DNA of 64,000 bases from Phascolomyces articulosus (taxonomy: Eukaryota > Mucoromycota > Mucoromycetes > Mucorales > Lichtheimiaceae), in assembly GCA_025677815.1 (NCBI GenBank), contig JAIXMP010000008.1, positions 930,001-994,000 on the forward strand. Reading direction: 5' to 3'. The position numbers were made by a program, and so were the translations under genes. Shown here piece after piece: positions 12,223 to 23,307 of this stretch. Under the pieces are notes generated by a model, which was given only the letters and a program-made list of their open reading frames with translations, was not told the origin of the DNA and searched no databases. Position 1 is the first letter of the stretch; each line of letters opens with the position of its first letter.

Positions 12223-12955
12223 TATCTACTTTAGAGTGGGGTTTTTGGTTGGTTTTAGAGGAACTCTACACCATCAGAAATTCGAACACAAAACTTTGTT
12301 ATTATGATAATTGTTGCTGCCTTTGGTACTTTTTTATACCATGATAATGCTCCTGTCTTTATAAACCATGAAAACTATTCTCCATACCTCATTAAACAAG
12401 GGTATTTTTCTTTTGCGTGTCAAAAAAAAAAGAGTAGTATTGGGGAAAATGAATGAAAACTACCGTTCTTGAGAAGAAAAAAAGGGAAAAAAGAATAAAA
12501 GAAGTATTTATAATCTAGACACTATTTTAATGTGTAACATAGCACACGAATAGTCTAATATTTGGCTTGTTCGCTTTTTTTAGCTAAACCCAACGATATT
12601 TATTATTAAGGTTGACCTGCGCCCACAAGCATGTGGTCGTTTCCTTGCAGGAGTTTGTGGGATAATAACAGTGGTGATGCATTATCTTACGAGTTATTTC
12701 TCAACCATTTTTTGGACACGTCAAATTTATTTAATCATTTGCAATATTTCTTTTCAAGGAGAAACATACCATTATACGTGTAAATGCAATGGATAGGGAT
12801 CAAGTTCGTATGTTACATTCATATAGCATTGCTTCTTTGCAATAAAATATATATTTATTGTTACACGCACATACAGATCGCTATTAGATATTTATCCCAG
12901 CACACTTTTTTTTTTTACTAGTGCTACAAGAACAAAATCTGCAATGAAAATAACG
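12223..12955. other. Intergenic region between HET gene and agmatinase
   Basis: AT-rich; contains the promoter of the minus-strand HET gene and the 3' end of the agmatinase gene. A small GC-richer patch at 12615-12665 contains CCCACAA and its inverted copy TTGTGGG (12622-12628 and 12655-12661), able to form a stem. No coding region is seen. Confidence 0.4.
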
Positions 12956-14869
12956 TTACTCGACTTCTTCCAATAAAACAGGGAATCGAACCATCAATGA
13001 AAGTACTTCATATACCAAATCGGCTGCTGCGATGGCAGTGATTTGACCATTATCATCAAAAGGTGGACTCACTTCAACCTACATGTATAAATAAAATGCA
13101 TTAAAAAATAGGAGTAGTTCTACAGAGTTTAGAGATAAAGTGATACAAATATTTTATGTATAATTATATGTGGCTTACAATATCAGCACCGATCAAATTC
13201 AAACCTGCAAGTCCACTTACGCCTCTCCTCAACTCACGAGTGCTCCATCCATCAGATTCAGGTGTACCTGAGGAGTAGAGGAAATGTACACGTCAGTTTA
13301 TCTTTTAAATTTCCTGTGATCTTTTCTCTTTTGCTAGGTTGTCTGAATATATAAGTATATACACCTGTAGTAGGAGCAAATGAAGGATCCAAAGTATCAA
13401 TATCGATTGAGAGATATACCAAGTTGTCGCCCACACAATTGCGAATATGTTCGATCACTCCTTTGGTGCCAATACCATCAATCTCACGAGCTTCGACAAT
13501 TTCAAAGCCGATTTCTTCATCCACTTCATAGTCTTCAGGCCCATTCAATGTGGTTCGAATACCAGCATGGAAGGAATTGCCTTTCTTAATCAACCCTTCT
13601 TTGGATGCACCGTAAAAATACGTACCATGGTTTATCCCAGCAATCTCTCTCGATGCACCACCAACACTTGTGGTGTCCTGAATTATTGATTTATAAAAAT
13701 GAAGTATACATGTTTTTCACTGCTAGTATCAGTATGTTCATCATTTACCTTCGGCTATAAATGGTATGTGTATAAAAAAAAGAAGTTATTAACATACCAA
13801 GTATCTGAATGAGAATCAAAATGGATGACCGAAGCAGGACCATAGGCTGAATTAAGTGCTCTTAAAATGGGTAAAGTAATTGTATGATCTCCACCTAGTG
13901 TAATGACTCGAGGGAAAGAACTGCGAGAGATATCAGCTGGTGTACGATGTAATAAATCTTGATGTCCAAGTTGAAGTTGACGTATCGCCACTTCATTATC
14001 ATACGGGCTATATATGGGAAAAAGGTAATTGTATTATCATGGTTATATGTAAGAGTGATTGCGATATTAGAAACTAATTTTAGTTTGTGTTTTATCAACG
14101 GTGATGTTACTGTTATCATTTTATAATATAGAATATTGTATATTGCTCAAAAAAAATACTATGGTCACAAAAAATAATAAAGAAACATTTAATAATGGGT
14201 AATAACATACGTCATTGCAATATCTCCAGTATCAAGTACTACAGCCAAACTAGTAAAAGGATTCACTTTTTGAGGAACATTATATCTATTTTAAATAGCC
14301 AATTGTAGCAGCTGCAACAACAACAACAATAAGCCTTCTCGTTAATTCTCATGATTTAAATTGTAGCTCTAGAAATATGTTTATTTTCTTTTACCCGCCA
14401 GCAAGAATCGTACGTCGACTTCCTTCACAAATACCAGATGGATTGAAGCAAGTCCCTGGACGATAAATTGTTGCAGTGTCAAATGGTGCTCCCGTTATTA
14501 TTGTTATTATTGTTATTATAAATGTATTATATATTATTAAAAGGATTCAACAACCACACATACTAAGAGTTTAAATTTTTGCTAATCATCGTGATTAGCA
14601 AACATGTTAGCAATGTAAACAAAAGAAAACGTATAGATAGTTATACCAAGAATTGCAGTATCATAATTAATAGATTCATTTCTGAAACAATCCACGTAGG
14701 GAAAATGAGCAAAAGTTCCAATACCAGAAAAGACACCTTCTGCAGCAGTAGGATAACTGATTGGTTTCACTTTTGGGGTAAAAGACACTTGGGATGTTCT
14801 TGCTCGAACTGAAACCCCAGAAGCAGTGATAGCAGTTGCCACGATGAACAAAGCAGTAGATAAGTTCAT
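12956..14869 (-). CDS. Agmatinase/arginase-family ureohydrolase with signal peptide
   Basis: Seven exons: 14647-14869, 14395-14488, 14211-14285, 13794-14007, 13365-13677, 13179-13267 and 12956-13078, about 376 residues. Ureohydrolases hydrolyse agmatine or arginine to urea with a binuclear manganese centre. All metal motifs are present: LGGDHTIT, HFDSHSDTW and YLSIDIDTLDPSFAP, plus INHGTYF and the PFDT stretch near the N-terminus. The protein begins MNLSTALFIVATAITASGVS, a hydrophobic segment followed by small residues, so it is probably secreted, as in several fungal agmatinases. Two junctions are imperfect. Exon 1 to exon 2 gives AILAPFDT rather than the usual ILGxPFD. The intron after DTW needs either a GTTAAT donor at 13793 or a six-base exon CCGAAG (13749-13754 on this strand). 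Substrate (agmatine versus a related guanidine) cannot be decided. Confidence 0.85.
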
Positions 14870-15298
14870 TATTGACGTGATGAAAAAGTGAAGTAGTCGA
14901 TTTATATATAAAAAATGAAGTATATTCGATAAAGAAATACGTTCATCTAATAATCAACATTCTTATTATTATATAGAAAGAATTCCCGGTACCTTTTTCC
15001 GATCCCATACGAGATTTTTATCCTTAGTATTGAAGTGTTGGTTTCACTAGATAATAACTCATTGAATAGATAGTCATGATAGAAAAAAAAATTCGATTAT
15101 ACATATAATAGTAATCTAGATTGGTTATCATAATTTTTTGAATAATTGTATAATTTTTTGAGAGGGTGTGTGTACATTTTTATTATATATAAAAAAAGGG
15201 TGTATAAAAATATATAAGTAGGAGAGAGGGAAAGAGAGAAAGATAAAGGAATATCAAATATATTAAAAGAGCAGAAAAAAAAAGGTTTTGTGTTTTAA
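14870..15298. other. Intergenic region upstream of agmatinase
   Basis: AT-rich 429-bp spacer holding the agmatinase promoter (TATATATAA near 14902) and the 3' region of the PRA1 gene, with GAGAG-rich sequence near 15222-15245. No gene is recognised. Confidence 0.35.
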
Positions 15299-16227
15299 TT
15301 AAACTTGAGAATCAGCACCAAATTCGCCTTCTATACCTGGTTCGAGTAAAGCGGCATGACCCAAAACAACAATAGCGGCCGCACCTATTAACAATAAAGA
15401 TAATGATAATAAATCATAATATTTGTTTATATTAGCATCAATCGTTATTTGCTCGCTGATGCCATTTTTCGTTATGTTTATTGTCATGTGTTCCATAACA
15501 AATAGACAACCTCTCCTCCGTCCTCTCTATTATTCCATCCTTTTTACATACCAATAATCCAAAAGATAGCACCCGTTGCACCAGAGAAGAGTAATAAGAT
15601 CAAAGACGCGCCAGCATAACCAGCATACAGAGAAGAGGGTGAAATGGTAGAACCACCAATAGTCAAGGGTCCATTCAATCGTGAGATTACATAAAAACCA
15701 CCAAAGATGAAAGCAATGGTGAACAGTAACCACCAATTTGTAATCCTGATTAAACAAAAATACATTCCAGTAAGTCCAACTATTCTTTTTCCTTTCCTTT
15801 CCCAACAATGTTCCTTGGCAACAAATCAATATGAAAAAACATACACTGCATAAATAGCAAGACCTAATACGATGAGCAAATAGTTTGCTCCAAAGTATTG
15901 CAAGTTATAACTAAATAAAAAAAAAAAGAACAAAAGGTGCAATGAGCTTCAAAGTTTTTTTGAAGATCTCATATTCATTTATACTGAATGCAAAAAAAAA
16001 TAAGACACATACTTCCATCGTTTGCTGATTTCTCCAAAAGAAGTTGTAAAGCTGATTCTGTTCTTATCGAAAAAGTCGCTCAGGGGTCGTAAGTTAGATA
16101 ACTTTTCTTGTCTGAATTTCTTGATAGTGTTCAAACCTGAACTGAAACGCGACTCTGCTTCTGCGGCCATAGCGTTACCAACATGTTGTGCTGCTGCTCC
16201 AGAAAGAAGGGGTTCTGCAGTGCTCAT
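15299..16227 (-). CDS. YIP3: PRA1-family prenylated Rab acceptor (Yip3-like)
   Basis: Exons 16013-16227, 15845-15910, 15552-15745 and 15299-15384 give 186 residues. PRA1/Yip3 proteins are small ER/Golgi membrane proteins that bind prenylated Rab GTPases and act in vesicle traffic. The family core is visible: LRPLSDFFDKNRIS before the membrane, NYNLQYFGANYLLIVLG as the first hydrophobic hairpin, and ISRLNGPLTIGGSTISPSSL between the two hairpins. Four membrane segments follow in pairs (residues about 75-115 and 130-165), and the C-terminus is acidic (EPGIEGEFGADSQV). Length matches the family (about 180). All introns are GT-AG and phase-consistent. Confidence 0.9.
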
Positions 16228-16555
16228 GATTTTTTTTTTTTGAGGTTGTTTTCAAAGAAGAAGAAAGAAGTGGTTTTTTTCTTTATAAATGAAAAAAAGA
16301 AAAGAAAAAGAAGGAATTGGTACAACCTTGGCATGCCACTCTTTTTTTAACACTTGTAAAAACTGTTTCTTGCTATTTTTGGACTCCGTTTTATATGTTG
16401 AACCTACATCCTTATCCCAAATAATTAAACGTCTATTAGTGTTAAAGTCTCATTTTTCATATCAATCAAATTAATCAATGGATCTATCAGTTATATACTT
16501 TATTATTACTATTACTAGTGAGTAACAAATGTTATTAATATTAGTTTAATTACAT

Positions 16556-16762
16556 TTATAAAATTGGAATTCTAGCTGAACATTCTTCTGCTTGACTTTT
16601 TATCCATGTCACATTTTCATTGGCAACATGACTTCTTGGTGGTCCTCTTGGCCATCCTTCATAGGGCTTGGCATATAAAATATTCGCTATACTAGATTTT
16701 ATCCCGTTGCTTTCTACGATGGTTTCTGAAATGATGCATGTATTAGATGTATAATATTCCAT
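16556..16762 (-). CDS. Small hypothetical protein
   Basis: A 68-codon open frame between the PRA1 and RRP17 genes. The second half (EGWPRGPPRSHVANENVTWI) has balanced composition unlike the surrounding AT-rich noise, and there is an AT-rich leader upstream of the ATG. I recognise no family, signal peptide or membrane segment. It could be a real short gene, a terminal exon, or chance. Confidence 0.3.
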   Translation of the reverse strand: MEYYTSNTCIISETIVESNGIKSSIANILYAKPYEGWPRGPPRSHVANENVTWIKSQAEECSARIPIL

Positions 16763-17062
16763 TTTTCTTTCTTGTGGATCTGGATAGTAGAATCAGAAGA
16801 AGTAGTTTATATAGATATCGATATTTTAACTAGAGTTTCTTGTTTTATGTGAAAGGTAGCCCTTGTAATTAAATAACAATAAAGATTGATCCCTTATAAA
16901 ATTGATGTATTAGTTATTAATATGAATGAATGATGGATGATCAAGATATGCTTTTTTTAATAATGATAAAAAGTATTATACAAACTATATAAAAATGAAA
17001 CAAAACAAATGAGGGAGAGAGGGAGTTGAAGATGAATGATATGTGTGTGTGAGGGTAACAAA

Positions 17063-17756
17063 CTAATCATCATTATTATTCCAGCCATCCATATCTTCGA
17101 TAACTGTTACAGTAGTCAATGTGGAGGAAGATTTGAATTCTTTGACATCAGGTTCTTTCTTTTCTTGTTCTTGATCTTTTTCTTTGTCTTCACTATCAGT
17201 AAATACTGTTTCTTCTTCTTCTCCTTCTTCTTCACCATCCGATAACCCAGCTTTAATAATAATAAGATGACGATTAGTTTTAACATTTCTCTCTGTATAT
17301 GTATATACATATATATAAGCCACACAGAACACATATACATTAGTTATATACCTTTTAATGCAGCTTGCATATCAGAAAGTCGTTGTTCCATTTGTCGTTT
17401 TCGTTCTGCTCGAAGTGCTGCTCTATCTCGAATTTTTTCTTGTCTTAACCGTTCTTGATAATTTTCTTGTGCTTTCTTTTTTCGTTCTACTTTACGTTTA
17501 TGAAAGCCTGTCAAGTACTCTCTAAAATTCATCCATTCCCAAATACGTTAATTCAAAATGTTCTACATTGGATCGATCGGGTCCTTTTTATTTCATTGAT
17601 CTTTTTTTTTAAAAAAAATATTTACTTTCTAGAATCAGGATCAAAGTCAACTCGTTCAATAGTTTGTTTCTTTATTCTTCTTTTCTTTGCATAAGCTTTA
17701 GATCCTGCTGTAAGGATATCGGTATTCTTGACTTTTTTATGGTTGGCCTTTGGCAT
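17063..17756 (-). CDS. RRP17: Nucleolar protein 12 / Rrp17 family ribosome biogenesis factor
   Basis: Exons 17626-17756, 17352-17521 and 17063-17250 give 162 residues. Yeast Rrp17 (human NOL12) is a nucleolar protein needed for 5' end processing of 5.8S and 25S rRNA in pre-60S particles. The N-terminus is very basic (AYAKKRRIKKQTIERVDFDP) and runs into the family signature DSRKEYLTGFHKRKVERKK, restored exactly across intron 1. A charged helix follows (RAALRAERKRQMEQRLSDMQ), then an acidic tail rich in Glu and Asp. Length fits the short fungal members. The promoter region shares an 11-base word with the divergent CCDC25 gene. Confidence 0.85.
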
Positions 17757-18418
17757 TTTGCTGAGATTGTGAAAAAGTGAAAGAGAAATCGAAACAATTT
17801 TTTTTTCTTGCTGTCAGCTTTTCGGGAGCACCGGAGACTCTATTCTAGTGTTGTGCATTGGTGTTTTTTTAGATACATGCTGTTAATATGAATGAAATAA
17901 AACATGTATAAGCTGTTATAAAGTGAATAAATCATGCAGATATGGAATTATTATATCAATCTTTAAAACTATGGTATTACATAGCTGAGTGTTCCTTGCT
18001 TAGCAACGTTGTTTTTTGGAGTCAGGAGCATTGAATTTAGAGAAGCATAAAATGTGTATATTGCTTTTTTTAGTTCATATTACCTGATGAATGATTTGAC
18101 GAATGCTCGATATTTTGCTCATCCTCACCCATTGATGAAATAACGATATAATTGTCCATTATTTGTATATTGTTGAATGATTAACCAGAATATTTGGGTG
18201 TGTTATATATCTTTTTTCCTATCATACTTGTATCAGTTACCCCTCGTGTATACTCAACAAGAAACATCACTACAATAACTTAAAGTAACATTAAAAGGAA
18301 CTAATTGGTGGTTATTTTCTTTAAGCACAACATTGAAGTATCCCGCACCATTTTTTTTTATTTCCCAGCAAAGCTGACAGAAAAAAACATAACCTACTCT
18401 TTCCCCCTTCAAATTATC
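17757..18418. promoter_or_regulatory. Shared region between divergent RRP17 and CCDC25
   Basis: 662-bp spacer between two genes that start outward, so both promoters lie here. AAAGCTGACAG followed by an A-run occurs close to each start in the sense direction: on the minus strand at about 17798-17822 for RRP17 and on the plus strand at 18370-18387 for CCDC25. The middle of the spacer shows no gene. Confidence 0.45.
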
Positions 18419-19586
18419 ATGGTATTATACTTCCAAAGCAAAGGTAAATTATTTCTACATTAATTTTGTAGTCATCTTAATTTACATTTTATTAATAAAA
18501 ATAATATTAGTTGTCGATCCTCCGATTACCATTTATATGGGAAAGGATAAGTTTGAAAGTAAGTTTTGTTAAATCCTACAAAAAAAATAGTTGATTTTGA
18601 TCATGTAACTGACATTGGTAGATCACGCCCTTTTTTAAGACGAGGATCTTATTAAGTATGGTTTTCCTGAAGATATTTGGTATGTACTTTTTTTTAATAA
18701 GTGTATTATATACTAACATATCATGAAAATAGACTAATATATTTAACCTTTTCATATGACTTCTTATAGGGTAACGTAAAAAAAATCAAGAAAATGGATA
18801 CGTTCAACCCTTAAAAAAACACGACTTGGCAATACTAAAATATAAACTAATCCACCAATCTCGATTTTTATATAGTTTCACGTTGATAAAATGTCCAGTG
18901 CACACGTTTACGTTCGTTTACAACCAGGACAAACATGGGATGATATTCCACAAGCTGTTGTAGAAGATTGTGCACAACTTGTTAAAGCCAATAGTATCGA
19001 AGGTAAAACCTCTCAACAAATTCATTTATACACTACTCTCCTTTTACTGGGTCTATCTTTATAATTTTTTTCTCTATTTCATTTTTAATAGGCAACAAAA
19101 GAAATAATATTACTGTAATCTACACACCATGGGATAATCTTAAAAAGACACCTGGTATGGAGACAGGTCAGGTCACTTTTTTTAATCATAAAAAAGTCAG
19201 ACGCGTTCATGTTGAGAAACGAATCAATGAAATTGTGAATCGATTGAATAAAACCAAAGAAGTACGAGAAACGGACCTCATGCATGAAAAAATTCAACGT
19301 GAAAAAGTGGATCGAAAACAAGCTAGAGAGCAAGAATTTGCAGATGTAAGTCCTTTTTTTTTGTATTTTGATGGGATTATCTCTATAAAACTTTGATGGA
19401 ATCCAACATAACAAATAAACTATATCTGATTGATTATTATAGAAAGAGGAGGCACAACGTTTGGCAGCAGAAAAACGAAAGGCTGAAAAGGAAATAAATG
19501 ATATGTTTGATGAAAGTCAGATGCATAGTAATTGGAGAACACATGAAGTAGAGGATATCAATGCTGCTGAAGAAGATTTTATGTAA
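18419..19586 (+). CDS. CCDC25: CCDC25 / NFACT-R domain protein with an apparent 1-nt exon
   Basis: Exons 18419-18443, 18511-18558, 18640-18679, 18770 (one base), 18876-19002, 19092-19345 and 19443-19586 give 212 residues. The family (DUF814/NFACT-R) is conserved across eukaryotes; human CCDC25 is reported as a DNA sensor on membranes, while the fungal role is not well defined. Motifs are unmistakable: [66 protein letters not shown] and a C-terminal coiled coil ending EEDFM. The Trp of PEDIWFHVD is split: TG at the end of exon 3, and exon 5 starts with the Phe codon. The missing G is supplied only if base 18770, flanked by TATAG and GTAACG, is an exon by itself. Without it the frame shifts and soon stops. 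Confidence 0.9.
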
Positions 19587-22140
19587 ACTTTGGCAGAAAA
19601 AAACGAACTACCATTTTGTAATAAACAGGTTCTTTTTTGTAATTGCTTTTTCTTTTTGAAAATCACTATATATATGATATTTTACATGCACCAAAACTCA
19701 ATTGTTAGCTGGTGGTCATATATTACTATGTGTAGTCTCAATTCGCCGTATGGTTTTCGTTGGTAATAGAATTTTTGTTAATTCAGGATTGCTACTTGTA
19801 ATGTATGTTATAAAGAGGAAATGTATCAAATAGAGATATAATTGTTCATTTTTAGAGCAAGAACACCAATTGTTTGTACCAAAATAGACACATCGAAACG
19901 ATGACTACATCGTGAAATAAAATATCCACCATAATAAATGACTACTTCAATATAAACTAAACATTCTAGTATTGGTATTCAACGTTTTTTCTTTTTACTT
20001 TCACTAGCGCGCGTAAAACTCTAAATTCAGCGCAATTTCAAATAAAGAGAAGCACTGATGATACTTATAAAAATCTTCATTACAGATCAATTATAAACAT
20101 ATGCTGTATATAGAAAACTTCAACGATAGGGGAATTTATAAGAAAGATATAAATAAAAAAATCAGTCAAGGATAACGAAAGAATGATGATGAATGACTTA
20201 ATGGACTCACATATAATAAAAATATTGTTAATTCATTAACTACTGCTGCGTTTGTAACAGCACCAACAATCAAGTTCCAAAAAATGTCGTTTCAGAGAAT
20301 ATACTTTAATGATCGGTCTCGACCTTCTTAATAATTGATTATCAATAACTCATTGTTTCAGAAATAAATGATATTCATGGGAGTAATTTTGACAAGTAAC
20401 CCACGAGATTGTTCATATTTTATCTCATGAAGAAATGAATAAATACTTCTAGATTCATAACCATCAAATTTTATAAATATAGTTACAAAAACAAGCAGGC
20501 CATTATTATTTCTTCTTATAAATTACGATTTAGATATTATAGACAGATTCAAGGCCATTGTCGTGATAAAAATAACATGTCCGGTTGATCTACAAACAAT
20601 GGTTATCCTTTAAAAGAAATATCCGTAGTGTTGTTAAATATAGGTTGAAATGCCTATATATTCTTCTATTATTTATAAAATATTCATCATGTTATTTCTT
20701 TATGTAAATGGGTTATATATACATTGTTGTGGGTAATTATTTCTTTTCTTCATACAATATGCAATAGCAAGATGTTTCATAAAAAAATGAATAAAGAAAT
20801 GGGAATTTTTACAGTTATTTCAAAAAAATGAGTAACATTGTCCCTGACGATAATAATAGAGTTGGATGGCGACACCGAAAAAACAGAAGGTATTTTAATA
20901 TACCAATGTTACGTGTCACCATGACAATATTCGTACAACAATTATAGCACAGACAGTTCTATAAATATCAACAACAAGAATTTCAGTTCCGGTATTTGAT
21001 CGTCAGAAACCGCCAATCCAGTGCATGAAAAAGTTTCAATTTGAGCAAATTATTATTCCACACCTTTAAACCGTTTCAAAAAATCACCTCAAATAGTAAG
21101 ATGCAAATTTTAAACACTAATCCTTTCAAATTGACTAGTAATAAAATAGCATAATTTACGCGTACTGATAAACACTATGATGTTATGAATTATTGTTCTT
21201 TTTTTTAGGAACTTCTTTTAAAATCTCTATCTATCGGTCAAGCTTATTCAAAAAAAAAAAAAAAAAGATCGACCCTGGAGAGCTATTGATATTCGCCGCT
21301 CCAACTAAATTTTAAGAAAAATGGTTTTCCAGGACAATAAAGAAAATGTTTTCTTTTTTACTATCAGTGCATGCATTTCATTAAGTGCATTGCTTGGATG
21401 CTTAATTAATGAAAAACAATCCTGAAACATTCAATTTTGTTAGACCCCTGTTGGCTGCTTAAAAAAAAAAGGATGGATTCTTCGAATTGATCTGATTCTA
21501 GAACCCCTCGTGGTACTTCAAAGATGTGCCACAGTATTTGGGGATAAATTCCTATTATCCAAAAAGAAGAGTGTCATGTGTAAATTTTTCTCTTGTCAAA
21601 AAAAATAACTTTTTATGAGATATTTTTTTCACCTATATAAAAAAATGTTTATTGTTTTAGCAGGGCTTTTTAACCGATTTTTTCTTTTTTTAAAAAAAAG
21701 TCGGGAGATCATTGATGAAGATAAAACGCGGCATATCTCGTTGATGAAAAAAAAAAAAAATCGAACGGACCAATATTTAGGTTTGAAAGTACGTGCATCG
21801 ATTGGTGCTAGGTACAGATGAATAATGAATAACCGATTATCTGAGGAACATTAAAAAGCTGGAACTACTTTTCTACCGCCAACTTGCCGACGATCAAACA
21901 GGCGGCATATACAAAACATCCGTCGTGCTACATTCCAAAAAATATTATTTGTCACCCTAGTGCGTAAGCTAAAAACCCAGATTTACCATTTTTGGTAATG
22001 TTTCAAAATCTTTTTTTAGCCGTATTTTTTTTTTTTTTTTTTTGAAAAATCCTCGGTATATATATAAAGCTCTTCTTTTTCGCATTTTTTTTTCTATTGT
22101 ATTTTATACCCACTTATCTACCATTTTATAATTTTATTCA
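19587..22140. other. 2.5-kb AT-rich intergenic stretch
   Basis: Contains the 3' end of CCDC25 and the promoter of the GNAT gene. Otherwise AT-rich with A- and T-runs (A-run near 21251-21266, T-run 22025-22043). Short open frames here lack family features. No RNA gene or mobile element is recognised. Confidence 0.5.
22025..22070 (+). promoter_or_regulatory. T-tract plus TATA box of GNAT gene
   Basis: A run of 19 T bases (22025-22043) is followed by TATATATATAAAG at 22057-22069, about 70 bases before the ATG at 22141. This is the clearest classical TATA promoter in the window. Confidence 0.55.
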
Positions 22141-22982
22141 ATGTCTTTAACTCTTTCAGTTGCTACACCATATCCCATGGACGAACGTCGTATCAGTCGT
22201 AAATTAACCATCAATATCGAACAAAACTTGATTAATGTTCGACCTGTGATTAAAGGTACTATTTTTTTTTTTTGGTTCGGGTATGTTACCCTTCTTCTAT
22301 ATTTTATATCAAGATGATGATACTGATGATTTTTCTTTTAATAGGTGCCATTAAAGAAGCTGCTCATACTTTAGCAGATGCATTTACAGGCAACAACATG
22401 TTTAACTGTGGGCTCGACGACCATCAAAAACATAACGAATTTCTTTATACTCTTTTCAAGACTATGATCAACAACGCCAACTTACAAAGTCGCGACTATG
22501 CTGTTCAAGTAGAGGGTTGTACAGGAGTTCTTGTATGGACAACCCAACCACAAAGTTTCCATTGGAATCAAGTCTTTGGAACAGCCAAATTAGCCACCTT
22601 TATCGGGTGGCCAGCAGCCATCAAGGCAACCATCCAACATCAAGAAGCTACCAGTGACAAAATCCGTCGTAAAATCATGAAACCTCATCATCCTCATTAT
22701 ATCACTATTGGTTATATGGGCGTGTTACCACAAGAACAACGTAAAGGATTTGGATCTGCTTTATTGACCCATCTTACGGATAAAGCAGATGCAGTCCAAC
22801 AGCATATTTGTGTTCAAGTGAACGATGAGGGTGCCATCAAATTCTTTGAAAAGTTTGGTTTTACAATTGTTTCTAATCTCAAGGATGGATCTGTTTTTAT
22901 GGTCCGCGAACCAGTCGTTAGTACGAACAGTAAACCTCAACCACTTCGTATCCGTCCTGGTCGACGAATTTCGGATTATTAG
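22141..22982 (+). CDS. GNAT-family N-acetyltransferase
   Basis: Exons 22141-22255 and 22345-22982 give 250 residues. The GNAT fold transfers acetyl from acetyl-CoA to an amine. The acetyl-CoA binding motif A is visible as IGYMGVLPQEQRKGFGSALL (consensus QxxGxG/A), followed by the C-terminal VNDEGAIKFFEKFGFTIVSN typical of small-molecule acetyltransferases. The N-terminal part (EAAHTLADAFTGNNMFNCGL) resembles the fungal GNAT subgroup annotated only as acetyltransferase. The substrate is not evident. The intron interrupts a Gly codon in phase 1 and restores VIKGAIKEAAH. Confidence 0.85.
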
Positions 22983-23307
22983 ATGCTTTATTTAACAAGA
23001 GCAACATCTACCTAAAAAACAAAAGCTTCATTTGATTTTATTTTTCGCATTTGCATTCATTGCTTCATTTATTTATTCTAAATCGTTTCGTACACACTAC
23101 TATGTATATTTTGTTATCATTACTATTACTATTTATTACTATTTATTATCTTCTTTATAATATTGCATCTCACATATCCAATCCATCTCTCATGTCCTTT
23201 GAACATGATTGTAAATACCAATTACATATCACTTTTTTTTTTCAATCATAAATTAAAATTATTTATTTATATACAAAAGCTTAGCTTCCCAAAAAAAAAT
23301 TATAACT
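22983..23307. terminator. Convergent 3' region between GNAT and Rieske genes
   Basis: 325 bp of T-rich and AT-rich sequence between two convergent stop codons; it should contain both polyadenylation sites. No gene is recognised. Confidence 0.35.

Noticed and set aside
18679..18876. Direct splicing of CCDC25 exon 3 to 18876
   Set aside because: It changes the frame, loses the conserved Trp and meets a stop soon after.
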